64,000 bases of DNA. It comes from Primula veris (taxonomy: Eukaryota > Streptophyta > Magnoliopsida > Ericales > Primulaceae). A model generated the notes under the pieces. It searched no databases and was not told the origin of the DNA. It was given only the letters and a program-made list of their open reading frames with translations. Within the stretch, counting starts at the first letter, position 1, and every line of letters starts with the position of its first letter. Shown piece by piece: positions 1 through 11,570 of this stretch. The stretch covers positions 12,841,501 through 12,905,500 of the forward strand of contig OY821745.1 of NCBI GenBank assembly GCA_963682055.1, in the 5' to 3' direction. Position numbers and translations under genes: made by a program.

Positions 1-1600
1 GTCCTTTATTTTGCAAATATTATTTTGCATATTTGTCTTCATCAAATTGCAAAGCGGATAAGTGTGGTGACAGGAGCGGACCAGGGTTGGCTGTCGGTGG
101 CCGTGGCCACCCTCGGCGACCCCGGCGGCGATTTTTAATTTTATATATGTAATTTAAATTTTTCTAATATATATATATTGATGGTCTTTCCTAATTAAAC
201 AAAATAGTTGTTAATGTAATGGTAAAATTGGATATAAGGTAGTGGAATGTTAGGAGTTCAAATCATGTTAGTTGTTTTTTTCTAAAAATTTCCGTTTTTT
301 ATCTTAAAATTACCAAATTTCATAAATCACCATTCTATTTTCCCAAACAAATATTACTAAAAAATATATTTTATTGTGTAATATCATTTGCATTTACTTC
401 ATATTTATTCTATGTTATGTTAAACATAGAAAAAATTCTTTATTTTTGTATTAAATATTATTTATTTTATTCTCTATTCGACATATTTTTTAACCCACAC
501 CCCACCCCCACGAACCTGTAATAACGTACCTTTAGGTTCAAATTTTATCATGTCTTTGTTTTTGGTTTTTTGATATGTATTTATAAAAATATTTTTTTTA
601 AATTAACTTAATATTTATTTCTAAATTGTTTGTTCAAAAAAATCTATAAAATTTGACCTATATATATTTGTTTATGTTTAATTATTTGTTTGACAATTTA
701 TAAGGTAGTAATATTAATAAAAATCCAAAAACAAATATAAAAAGTCAAATTTTACAGTTTTTTTTTTTTAAAAAAAAAAACTTCAGAAATTAAACAATAT
801 GTTGATTTAAAAAAAAAAAAATTTAAAAAATTACGAATACATATGAAAAAATCAAACATCTGAAACGTGACAATTCGAACCTGATAAAATTTGAACCCAC
901 CTTTAAGATATTTTCATGAGGGTCAATAAAATTAATTACCTAAATTTTATGACTCTTCAAGCTCCGATGATGAATCAACCTTTGATTTTATTTTGGAAAA
1001 ATATCAATTTAATACATATTAAGAGATTTATTTACAAAAAAACCCCAGTGATTTTAAACTTTAGATCTTATTTACAAAAAATACGGTATATAAGCTGGTC
1101 GAACTATGTTATAATTCATTTACCCAAATTACTCTCTCACTCTCTCACTAGAATTTCAAAACCTATATACACCACCATTCTCCACTGCTCCTCTCCGAAG
1201 TGGCACCGCCGTTATTCTCTATTAACTACACTGTTGTATGCAATCATTGTTGTAGGCAGGGTCACTGGTCGCTGGATCGTCTAATTGAGTTGTTTTATAG
1301 ATGAAGATCGGTATGTGTGATCATATCACAGTGGTTTTTCATTCAATTTATGGTTCAATGTTGATATATAGTTGTTAGGGTTCTTAAATCGGTACCAAAA
1401 TTTAGATATATAGCTCAATTTGTACATGTTAACCTTTAATTTGTAACAAATTTAGATATATAGCTCAATTTGTACATATTAACCTTTAATTTATGTTACA
1501 AATTATTAGAATTAATCTCTGCATTGTTTCAATTATTATATTTCATTGGTTGTTCTATAATTTGATCAGTTTTTTTATTTTTTGTAATAAGATCAATTTT
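1..1600. other. AT-rich intergenic DNA, no gene seen
   Basis: Mostly A/T homopolymer runs and low-complexity sequence. A short GC-rich patch near 75-130 (a run rich in GGC/GCC) resembles the end of a dispersed plant repeat, but I cannot assign it. The only open frame of note (916-1284) has no recognisable domain and an unbiased composition. I see no supported gene. Confidence 0.6.
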
Positions 1601-1607
1601 TAACACA

Positions 1608-3050
1608 AGTAATATCACATGATTAACACAAACAATATCATATGATTATATGACTACTAAGCAGGATTATAGACAAACAAATAGGATTAGATGACTAACA
1701 AACATGATTAGATGAATAACTAGCAGGATCAGATACTAACAAACATGATAAATGACTAACAAACAGGATTATATGACTAACAAGCAGGATTAGAGACTAA
1801 CAAACATGATTAGATAACTAACAAACATGATTAGATGAAACAAAAAGGATTAGCTACTAACAAACAAGATAAATGACTAACAAACATGATTAGATGAATA
1901 ACTAGTAGGATTAGAAACTAACAAATATGATTAGATACTAACAAACATGATTTAATACTAACAAACATAATAAACACGACTAATAACACATAATTAGACA
2001 TGATTATAACGAAAACTAATGCAAGACTTGATTAAAAAAGTTTTTTCCAAACAGGATCAACACAACTACTAGCATTGGATCAATATTAAATGATTTACTT
2101 CCTGTTTGGCTCTTGTTTTAGGTTTTTTTTAGGCTTTTGTGTATGTGAGGGTTTTGATTATGTAGACAATTATCAAGAAACTGCTATAAGCCTAAAGAAC
2201 TTAATCGCAAATATTTAGATTTTCATGTTTTTAGATTTATACCATCATAACTACAAAGCTTTTGCCTTACTGTGATATTGGATTCCAAGATCAGATTCAC
2301 GAGCTTATGAAACGGACAGTATGCTTTGATGTGTGCACTGTGTTCCGATGTGAACTTCGTACTTAAGGTTGTCAAATCTGTAATAACTCCTTTTAAGTTT
2401 GAACGGTACTGTAATGTAGGGTCCGCCTAACAAACAAGATTAGATGAATAACAAATAGGATTAGTTGACGAACAAGTAGGATTATATGGTAACAAACATG
2501 ATCAGATGACTAATAAACAAGATTAGATACTAACAAGCAAGATTAGATGACTAATAAACATGATTAGATATTAACAAGAATGATTAGATGACTAACAAAT
2601 AGGATTAGATACTAGCAAACAGGATTAACACAACTACAAAGAGGATTAGATGCATAACAAAAAGGATTAGATGAATAACCAGCATGATTAGATAATAACA
2701 AGTAGGATTAGATACTAACACACATGAGTAGATGACTAACAAATAGGATTAGCTTACTAACAAGCAGGATTAGATACTAACAAACAGGATTAGATTACTA
2801 ACTGACTAACAAACATGATTTGAGACTAACAAACATGATTAGATACTAACAAACAGGATTAGCACGACTATAAAGAGGATTATATGCCTAACAAACAGGA
2901 TTAGATGAATAACAAGCAGGATTAGATGAATAACAAGCAGGATTAATTAGATACTAACAAACATGATTAGATGACTAACAAACAGGATTAACACGACTAC
3001 AAACACAAAATTAGACAGGATTATAACGAATGCTAACGCAATACGGGATT
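1608..3050. repeat. Degenerate GATTAGA-type minisatellite
   Basis: Dozens of imperfect units of about 16-24 bp built around GATTAGATGACTAACAAACA run from 1608 to about 2010 and again from about 2424 to 3050. The gap between is non-repetitive. Units differ by small indels and G/T swaps, so the array is old. No long open frame spans it, and nothing suggests a coding repeat. Confidence 0.75.
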
Positions 3051-4170
3051 AGATTTTTTTTCCAAACAGAATCAACACAACTACTTTGGATCAAGATTAG
3101 ATGATTTGCCTCCTTTTTGGCTAAAAGGGTTTCTTTGAGACTTTTGTGTAAGTAAGGGTTTTGATTTTTTCTCAGGAGTGGGGGTAGAGCTTCTCGATAT
3201 CATGCCCACAACCTAATATATGACAACATAAAAAAATAAAAATAAGAAACCCTAAAATGATCAATAAAATACCAAAACGACACTTTACAACACAAAATCA
3301 AACATGATCAAAACGACTATTAGCATAAGATCAAACATGATTAACACGCCTATTAAGAGAGGATCAGACAAATCAGGTGAGTTTTTTAATTAAAAAAATG
3401 TAAAATACAAGGATTTCCCTTATGCTTAACTAAAATATTAGATACATGACATTTTTTTTTAAAACATATGATAATAAGTTGAAAATCATGCTAAAAAATA
3501 TACGCTCGTGATCACTTGATATTCCACAGGATCAAACATGATTAACACTTCTAACAAGACAGGACCAGGCACTTGATATTCCACAGGATCAAACATGATT
3601 AACACTTCTAACAAGACAGGACCAGGCAGGATTAGGTGAGTTTTATTGAACAAAAAATACAAAATGCAGGGATTTTCCATGTGCTGAACTAGAATAAAAT
3701 AGTATAAGATACATGATAATTTTTTGAATATCTCATATTAAGATAACATTCCAAAATATATAAACTTGGGACCGCACAATAATACACAAGATCAAACAGG
3801 ATTAACATGACTACTAGCCATTATTAGACAGGATTATAACAAATACTAACACAAGACAGGATTGAAAAAGTTTTCTTCCAATAGGATCAACATAACTACT
3901 AACATTAGATCAAGATTAGATGATTACCTCTTTTTTGGCTCTTTGTTTAGGGATTTTTTGAGACTTTTGTATAGGCATTGATCTCATACCTAAAACCTAA
4001 TATATGAAAACATTAAAAATCCCAATATAAGAAACCCTAAAATGATCAATAAAATACGATACAAAAACCATACGTTACTACACAAGATGAAACATGATCA
4101 ACACGGCTACTAGCACTTGATCACACAGGATTACATGTTTTTATTTGAAAAAAAGTGCAAAATACAAGGA
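2021..4170. repeat. Three long-period copies of a ~130 bp module
   Basis: A module containing TTTTTCCAAACAGGATCAAC, then a GATTAGATGATT box, a TTTTTGGCT box and GAGACTTTTGTGTAAG, occurs near 2021-2160, 3042-3165 and 3850-3990. The sequences downstream of copies 2 and 3 also match (CCTAATATATGAC, AAACCCTAAAATGATCAATA). The minisatellite was therefore amplified in larger blocks of roughly 0.8-1 kb as well as in short units. Confidence 0.6.
3513..3626. repeat. Perfect 57-bp tandem duplication
   Basis: Two head-to-tail copies (3513-3569 and 3570-3626) both start CACTTGATATTCCACAGG and end at ACAGGACCAGG. I see no differences between them, so this is much younger than the surrounding degenerate array. 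Confidence 0.9.
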
Positions 4171-4788
4171 TTTACATGTTTATCGCGAAATAGTTGAGTG
4201 CCTCGGAAACCGCCATCACCTGCCGCCTGACATGTCACTTCTCTATCCATATTTCGGTGCGAGAGGTGGAAAATGAAAATGATTTTAGAGAGAGAGAGAG
4301 GGGCGCGAATGAAATGTGAGATATTTAGCTGTAAATGTATTTTGAATGCTACGTACCTGACTGTAAATAAGTTTATGTATCTAATTGTAAAGAAGTTGTC
4401 GTAGGTGGGGTTTTTATAATTAAGTTGCTAGATATGTATCTATTTGTAAGTTTCCCTTATGTTTTTTTACTCTTCAATCTCTCTCTATCTACCTACTTTG
4501 GTTTGTTATACGAACCCTACATGCATTCTTATATAAAGTCTATGCGGCTATGTTTTTTTATTAATGCAATATTTTCAAAATTTTGAGGATTAATCTCAAC
4601 TGATTTCGCTATCCTCAACAGAGAGATATTAACTCTTACAGATGATTGTATTTAAACAAAAACTCCCTTCATTTCTCACCAGGAGCGAAACTAGTGGGGC
4701 AAGGGGGTGCCGTCGTCACCCCAAAAAAATTTAAAATAATTTTTGTATATAGAAAAATTCAGAGATTTAAGGTTTTATACATTAATAC

Positions 4789-5173
4789 TGTTGAAGTTTG
4801 GCTTAAATTACAATGGTATAGTATTTGCTATTATCCCACATAGTCGAAGAATATATTATAGACTAATGGGAGTCTATATATATAATTATGTATCTCACAT
4901 CACCTATGAAGGTATTATAGCCTCACCTAGAGTGTATATTATGTTTTGATGTTTAGGACAAAAGAAAGAAAGTGTGAAGGTTAGAAATATAATAAGTTGG
5001 TTTTGTCGGATAGGTTAGTCTTTTCCTTTAATGTTTTATTTGTTAGTTTAGTCGTTTGTTTGCTATTGTAAGGATGGCTTGTTTGGTTAGAATAAAGGAC
5101 TAGTTTGTTTGGTTAGGTTTATATTTTGTTTATTCCGTATCTATTTATTGGTAATTGGTGCTTCCGTACAACA
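4789..5173 (+). repeat. 5' LTR of the deleted copia element
   Basis: It is 385 bp, bounded by TG and CA, and matches 6507-6899 along its length with scattered substitutions. It is followed immediately by the primer-binding site. Confidence 0.85.
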
Positions 5174-5189
5174 AATTAGTATCAGAGCT

Positions 5190-6324
5190 ATGGCTACGAA
5201 TCTAAAGTTTGAAATCGAAAAGTTCGCTGGACACACCAATTTTGGATGTGGCAATGTGAGATGAAGGATGCGCTTAGTTATCAGATTTTGGATGTTACAT
5301 TAAAAAAGGACAAATCAGAAAATATCAAAGATGATGAATGGAAAAAATTAAACCGTCAAGCATGTGGTGTGATTAGATTGTTCTTGACTGAAGAAATCAA
5401 ATATCCATTGATGAAATAACCAATGCGCATAAATTGTGGAGCACATTTGAGAACGGGTAACTGATTAAAAGTATAGAAAATCGACTTTATTTGAAAAAGA
5501 AATTATTTCGATTTGAATATGAGTTCGGAATCTCTATGGGTGAACATCTCAACAAGTATAAACATATACATACAAATTTATTGAATTTAGATGTTGAAAT
5601 TGGTGATGAAAATAAGACATTATTGTTATTGAATTATTTGCCCAATTCTTATGATTATCTTACCACTACTTTATTGTATACTAAAGAGAAAATAAAGTAT
5701 GATGATGTTTCGAATGATAAATAATGAGTATAGAAAAAAAGATTTTAACATGTAAAGAACGGTTGATCAAGATGAAGCATTGATAGTCAGGAAAAATAAA
5801 AATTGAAAATCTAGAGATAGATTTAATAGTAACAAGGATGGTAGAAGAGATGTAGCGATTGATAAATGTGCTTTTTATCGAGGGAAAGGACATTAATCCG
5901 AGTCTGACTTTGTGTTAACAAACTCGATGAAACTGAATGACTGTTCAGATTGGATTTTTTATTCTGGAGCTTTCGTTCACATGTGCTCAGATAAAAGTAT
6001 ATTTTTTTTGAAATGAAAGAAGTTAATGAAGAGAAAAGTTATAAGGCTGATGATAGTACTTGCGAGGTAAAAGGTATAGGAAGTATTCGATTATAAATTT
6101 CTTGTGGAGTATTTGCAACAATGAAACATGTCAGGTATGCGCCGGAATTTAAAAGAAATCTAATATCATTGGCAAAATTGGATGACAAAGGTTACATAAT
6201 TACTTTAGCACGTGCAGGTATCAAAGTAAATCTTGGATCGCGTTTTGTTATGAAAGGAACTCAAAAGAATGAATTGTATTTTTTGGATAGAGGAGGATGC
6301 GCAATTACTGCTCAAGCTATTTGA
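5190..6324 (+). pseudogene. copia gag / pre-integrase remnant
   Basis: The start MATNLKFEIEKFAGHTNF at 5190 resembles the opening of plant copia Gag. It soon shifts frame. An open segment at 5491-5724 carries the UBN2-like Gag core (EHLNKYKHIHTNLL, LLLNYLPNSYDYL). Around 5870-5990 a degraded zinc knuckle and the protease-region signature are separated by stops. The segment 6121-6324 matches the gag-pre-integrase motif (VRYAPEFKRNLISLAKLDDK). After this the sequence jumps into the 3' LTR, so the rest of pol has been lost by deletion. It is broken by several frameshifts and stops. Confidence 0.8.
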
Positions 6325-6506
6325 TTGAGAAAAAATAAATATACACTTTATGAAGATGATTGGTTGATGGATAGTTCGCGTTTATGTGTGCACGATAATG
6401 TTTTATTGGAATGGTGGAGTATTTGTTTATGTTTGATTGATATTTATGCAAATGGTGGAGTATGTTCGAAAAGGTTTGCATTGGAATTGAAGACAATGTG
6501 TAGATT

Positions 6507-6899
6507 TGTTGAAGTTTAGCTTAAATTATAATGTTATAGTATTTACTATTATCCCATATTGTCTAAGAATATATTATAGACTCATGGGAATCTATATATA
6601 TAATTGTTTATCCCAAATCACTTATGAAAATATTATAGACTCAACTAGAGTCTATATATAATTTATTATGTATTAATGTTTAAAACAAAAGAAACAAAGA
6701 GCGAAGGTTAGAAAGATAATAAGTTGGTTTCGTCGGAGAATTTAATCTTTTACTTTTATGTTTTATTTATTAGTTTAGTCGTTGGTTTGTTATTGTAAGT
6801 ATAGTTTGTTTGGTTGGAATAAAAGATTGCCTTGTTTGATTGAGTTTATATTTTGTTTATTCCCTATTTATTTATTGGTAATTGGTCTTCCGCACAACA
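6507..6899 (+). repeat. 3' LTR of the deleted copia element
   Basis: It is 393 bp, starts TGTTGAAG and ends CGCACAACA. It pairs with the LTR at 4789 and is followed by AATAT, close to the AATAC in front of the 5' LTR. Confidence 0.85.
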
Positions 6900-7150
6900 A
6901 ATATCCTAAATAAACAAATAATAATTTAGTTAAAATGGTAAATATAAAGTTTTTGTGTAGTCTGATAATCATATTACAAAAAAATTTAAACTAATAAATT
7001 CGTATTTGTAGTCAATTTTTATATATGTATTGTTTGAATTTTTTGGATCAATGGACAAGTCATATAAGTAATAGGCTCCAAATTTCTTTAATTTTTTTTC
7101 TATACCGTTTATTATTGTTATTGTAATAAAAAAAGAGGGTGGATTAATTA
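6900..7150. other. Short AT-rich spacer
   Basis: No coding or repeat structure beyond A/T richness. It may continue the older repeat that the copia element entered (4680-4788 carries a GGGGTGCCGTCGTCACCCC-like terminus). Confidence 0.5.
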
Positions 7151-7165
7151 ACTACATTTAATCTT

Positions 7166-7241
7166 AAAAAACGCTGAAACCGTAGATTAAATCTACGGTT
7201 TACAGTGATTCACTGTAAACCGTAGATTTAATCTACGGTCT
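7166..7241 (+). repeat. Left terminal inverted repeat (palindrome pair)
   Basis: It starts AAAAAACGCTGAAACC and contains two 21-bp near-perfect palindromes, CCGTAGAT...ATCTACGG, at about 7179-7199 and 7219-7239. They are separated by TACAGTGATTCACTGTA, which is itself an inverted repeat. The whole TIR can therefore fold into successive hairpins. A likely role is transposase binding. Confidence 0.9.
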
Positions 7242-7330
7242 GTGTAATTTCTGCAGAAATTACACAGTCAGTCCCTGCTTTTCAGAATTACACAGTCAGT
7301 CCCTGCGCCAAAATTACACAGCAGGTCCCT
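7241..7330 (+). repeat. Subterminal short repeats next to the left TIR
   Basis: AATTACACAG followed by TCAGTCCCTGC or CAGGTCCCTG recurs three times (about 7256-7330). Short subterminal direct repeats often flank transposon ends. The right end lacks an obvious equivalent. Confidence 0.6.
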
Positions 7331-7549
7331 GAAAAACAGAAATTTACGTTTTTTTTTAAAAAAAAACATTTTTTATACTACATTCTCTCTCTTTCTCTCA
7401 AAAACCCCCAATTTTCAACCCAAAAAATCACCCAAATCAATCAACCACATTAACTATCAAATTTATTAACAAAAAACCCCAAATCATCAATCAAACTTAT
7501 CCATAATTGAAGCTATATCTTTTATTCTCTAATTTATTATTTATTTTGT

Positions 7550-7861
7550 GTAATTTCTATTTGTAAAATAGGAAAAAATATATAAAATATGCAAATCCAT
7601 AATTCACTTAGCTATATATAATTGTTTGTTGTTTGTTTATATTAATTATAGAAATTTTAATAATTGTTGATATTTGTCCCATTTTTGCATGTTTTTTTAT
7701 TTTTTGTAATTTTAATTTGTAAAATAGGAAAAAATATATAAAATATGCAAAACCATAATTCACTTAGCTATATATAATTGTTTGTTGTTTGTTTATATTA
7801 ATTATAGAAATTTTAATAATTGTTGATATTTGTCCCATTTTTGCATGTTTTTTTATTTTGT
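7550..7861 (+). repeat. 156-bp tandem duplication inside the MULE
   Basis: The block beginning near TTGTAAAATAGGAAAAAATA (7561) recurs at 7717. The two copies extend through the GTCCCATTTTTGCATG box with very few differences. It is non-coding and AT-rich, in the leader region ahead of the PMD gene. Confidence 0.85.
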
Positions 7862-7899
7862 TTGGTTAATTTTAATTGTTGATAATGTGTTTGGTTATG

Positions 7900-8815
7900 A
7901 TTAAAAAATTGAGTTATTATTGTTTGGTTTATGATTAAATGTGTTTGGTTATGATTAAATGTGTGTTTGGTTATGATTAAAAAATTGAATTATTATTGTT
8001 TGGTTTATGAAAAAATGTGTGTTTGGTTATGATTAAAAAATTGAATTATTATTGTTTGGTTTATGAAAAAATGTGTGTTTGGTTATGATTAAAAAATTGA
8101 ATTATTATTGTTTGGTTTATGAAAAAATGATTGTTTGGTTATCATTAAAAAATTGAATTATTATTGTTTGGTTTATGAAAAAATGTGTGTTTGATTATGA
8201 TTAAAAAATTGAATTATTATTGTTTGGTTTATGAAAAAATGTGTGTTTGGTTATGATTAAAAAATTGAATTATTATTGTTTGGTTTATGAAAAAATGTGT
8301 GTTTGGTTATCATTAAAAAATTGAATTATTATTGTTTGGTTTATGAAAAAATGTGTGTTTGGTTATGATTAAAAAATTGAATTATTATTGTTTGGTTTAT
8401 GAAAAAATGTGTGTTTGGTTATGATTAAAAAATTGAATTATTATTGTTTGGTTTATGAAAAAATGTGTGTTTGGTTATGATTAAAAAATTGAATTATTAT
8501 TGTTTGGTTTATGAAAAAATGTGTGTTTGGTTATGATTAAAAAATTGAATTATTATTGTTTGGTTTATGAAAAAATGTGTGTTTGGTTATGATTAAAAAA
8601 TTGAATTATTATTGTTTGGTTTATGAAAAAATGTGTGTTTGGTTATGATTAAAAAATTGAATTATTATTGTTTGGTTTATGAAAAAATGTGTGTTTGGTT
8701 ATGATTAAAAAATTGAATTATTATTGTTTGGTTTATGAAAAAATGTGTGTTTGGTTATGATTAAAAAATTGAATTATTATTGTTTGGTTTATGAAAAAAT
8801 GATTGTTTGGTTATC
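7900..8815 (+). repeat. 56-bp tandem array, about 16 copies
   Basis: Unit of 56 bp (for example starts at 8521 and 8577) containing GTGTGTTTGGTTATGATTAA and TTGTTTGGTTTATGAAAAAA. Most central units are identical; edge units are shorter or carry GATTG or ATCATT variants. A decayed tail of GGTTATCATTA motifs continues to about 8965. The array ends just upstream of the PMD start codon, so it lies in that gene's promoter or 5' UTR. No spacers differ between units, so it is not a CRISPR array. Confidence 0.9.
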
Positions 8816-8974
8816 ATTGTTTGGTTATCATTAATTGGTTATCATTGAGTTATCATTATTTGGTTATCATTACTTGGTTATCATTGAGTTATCATTGTTT
8901 GGTTATCATTAATTGGTTATGTTATCATTTTTTGGTTATCATTAATTGAGTTATATTTGGTTATCATAGTTAGG

Positions 8975-11357
8975 ATGGCAGACCCAGGTCCACATATTAA
9001 AGGGAGGTTGGGTATTTTACGACAGACTGGTCACATTTCTAATCAGACTTGGGATGCTGGCAGAGAAGCGGGTAGAGGAGATGCCAATAAGATTAGGGTT
9101 TATAATTATAGTTGGCAGATACCGACGCCTGAAAGGGTAGTTCAAAATATCATTAGGGCTGGTTTTTACGGTATTTACAGTATAGATAATTATACCGTAG
9201 ACCGAGGGTTGATTACAGCCTTAGTTGATAGGTGGCGTGATGAGTCGCACACGTTCCATTTTGTCGGGGGAGAGTTGGGGATATCTTTACAGGATGTAGA
9301 GATTATGCTTGGTCTGAGGGTGGATGGTCTTGCTGTGACCCGGTCGGAGCGGAATGACACGAAGGCGAGCAGGTTGGCTATGATGGAGAGTTTGTTGGGT
9401 GTTAGGCCGGCTGACAATCAAGTCGATCAAAACTGTCTGACAGTTAGACTTGATTGGATGTTACAGACCTTCGGTGAATTACCCCCCAACCCTAGTGAGG
9501 AGCGTTTACTATATCAGTCTAGGGCTGCCATGCTATTATTACTGGCTGCACATGTGTTTTCGGATAAGAGCAGTGATCAGATTCCACTCTGGCCTCTGCC
9601 ATTTCTGGAGGATTTTGACACATGTGCTGAGTATAGTTGGGGATCAGCTCTTCTGGCCTGGTTAGAGGCTAATCTATGCAGGGTGGTACGTTGTAAGACA
9701 ACCGGAGTAAGCGGGGCGGTGATGTTTCTGGATATGTGGGCGATTACCAGACTACTGCCGGTTAGACCGTGTGAAGAGCTGCCGGAAGATGTCGAGCCAC
9801 CGGAGGGCTTGCCTAGGTTCCCCCTCGGTTACAGGTATGATATTTATTTAGTTTTTGAATTGGATTTGCTTTTTTATATTATTGTGTCATCTATCATTTA
9901 CTTAGCTGCCGGTTATATTTATTGTTTATCGGTTTTTGTTTGTATATTACAGATGGAAGATGTGGAGGCAAACTAACCTTACGCCATATGTCTACGGACA
10001 TAATGTGGTCCACATACGTGACCAGTTTGACAATATGTCGCCTGAACAGGTAAATTTTAATTTTCGTATTATATGTAACTTACGTATTATATGTTGTATA
10101 TGTTTGCATTTGTCTTATGTTCGCAGAATTTATTACTCGTCTATTTTTAAACCATTGTTTATATATTCTAATTTAATGATTACAGATAGTGTGGCAACCT
10201 TACGGGGATCTCAATCAGTATCCGGAATACTGCACGCGGGGCCGTTATATGTGGCATTGTTCTGTGCCTCTCATTTGTAATGAGAAGATTGAGTACCACC
10301 CCGCAGACAGGTTCATGAGACAGTTCGGTTTTGTGCAGCGGGTCCCTACATATATTTGGAAACCCAGACATGGTCACGGCAAGGATAGAAGATATGGGAT
10401 TGGGCAAAAACACGACTGGCCTTTACTAACCGGAGAATTTATAGCCGTGTGGAATGACCGCCACACCCGTCTTATTAACGGCGAATATGGCACGGGGACG
10501 TCACCGGATTACATGAAATGGTATAGAGAGCGGACCCGCATCTTCATAAACCCACCTGAACTTGCCCCGCCATCTCACGGTTTCCGGGAGCATACAGGGT
10601 TGTTCAGTAAAATGGTAACAACTAATTAAAGTTCATTAATATTTGATTGTTATTTTTCTGTTTGTATATTTCAATACTTATAAAATCGTTTTTGATTGGT
10701 TTTTATTTTCAGAAAGCGGTATTGCGCCGAAATTTCAAATCATTCAAACAGCATAAATTGAAAACGGAAGTGGACTTACTACGAAAGGACTTCGCTGAAA
10801 TGGGATTGAATCCGTACGGGTCAGCTGATGAACAGTCGGATGGGGAGGATGACGATGACGACGACGACGACGACGATGGTGATGACGACCTACGTTACGA
10901 CCCAAGAAATTACACTAGGTCGGCAAGTTGTCGGTGTCCCGACGAAAGAGGCAGAGGGGAAGGCGAATCTAGTAGCGGCGGTAGAAGAACCAGTGGAGGT
11001 CGACCCCCGACTACAGATCAAGGTCCGGGTCCGAGTTCAAGCGGTCATGGTCGTTGTGCTTCTTTTGCTGGGTCGGGCTACGTTCAGGATGATGTCCCGT
11101 TCGATCATCATAGACAATCATTTGGGTCGTACGAGCATCATCCTAGTCATCAGTCAACCGACAGTTGGAGTCGAGGGTTGACAGTTACATCCCACGAGCG
11201 TGCGCCGCATCCAGAATCGCAGCAGCGACAAAGACGGCGTACGGAGCTAAACGAAATCGAAGAGTCTGCTGAGCCGTCATCCGATAGATTAACATCGGCG
11301 GGAAAGATGCTCCCTATGTCCAACTTTAAAACATTTAGTCGTTACAAAAAAAAATAA
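8975..11357 (+). CDS. Plant mobile domain (PMD) protein carried by the MULE
   Basis: Four exons give an uninterrupted 676-aa product: 8975-9834, 9953-10049, 10186-10614 and 10713-11357, all with GT-AG introns and matching phases. I chose the ATG at 8975 (MADPGPHIKGRL) rather than the in-frame ATG at 8957 because the latter lies in the repeat tail. The protein shows the PMD fold seen in MAIN/MAIL1 and 'phosphatase 7 long form homolog' proteins: YGIYSIDNYTVDRGLITALV, then a WRDESHTFHF block, ELGISLQDVEIMLGLRVDG, and VWQPYG with RRYMWHC-like aromatic patches in exon 3. Exon 4 adds a coiled, basic stretch, a run of about ten Asp, and a disordered Ser/Gly/His/Arg-rich tail. PMD proteins are nuclear and linked to transposon silencing; they also occur inside transposons. 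The exact role of this copy is unknown. Confidence 0.88.
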
Positions 11358-11570
11358 ATGCACTGTTTTTGTATTTGATTTCTATGTTTGATTTGTCAGT
11401 TTTATTCTTAGCTAGGGTTGGAATATTATAAATTCGTAGGTTTAATTTGATTTCTATGTTTGATTTGTACGTTATAATTTCGTAAGTTTAATTTGATTCG
11501 TATGTTTGATTTGTATGTTTTAGGGTAAAAAATATTATGTATTTTAATTGATAGGACCAATATTGAGTTT
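11358..11570. other. PMD gene 3' region
   Basis: AT-rich, with repeated TTTGATTTCTATGTTTGATTTG motifs. It probably contains the 3' UTR and polyadenylation region. No gene seen. Confidence 0.5.

Larger units (their letters stand above)
4789..6899 (+). mobile_element. Internally deleted Ty1/copia LTR retrotransposon
   Basis: Two similar LTRs (4789-5173 and 6507-6899) start TGTTGAAGTTT and end ACAACA. They are flanked by AATAC on the left and AATAT on the right, a 4/5 target-site duplication. Directly after the 5' LTR is a primer-binding site of the initiator-methionine type (TTAGTATCAGAGCTATGG, 5176-5193). The interior is only about 1.3 kb and holds gag and gag-pre-integrase remnants. Integrase, reverse transcriptase and RNase H are absent, so the element cannot move by itself. 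LTR divergence (by eye more than 10%) indicates an old insertion. Confidence 0.88.

Noticed and set aside
916..1284. 122-codon open frame
   Set aside because: No domain, AT-rich low-complexity context, and it overlaps the possible repeat border.
3486..3680. 64-codon repeat-containing minus-strand frame
   Set aside because: It is open only because the 57-bp duplication is a multiple of three; the residues are a translated minisatellite.
7900..8815. CRISPR-like regular repeat
   Set aside because: Units are contiguous and identical with no variable spacers, and the host is a plant; it is a simple tandem array.
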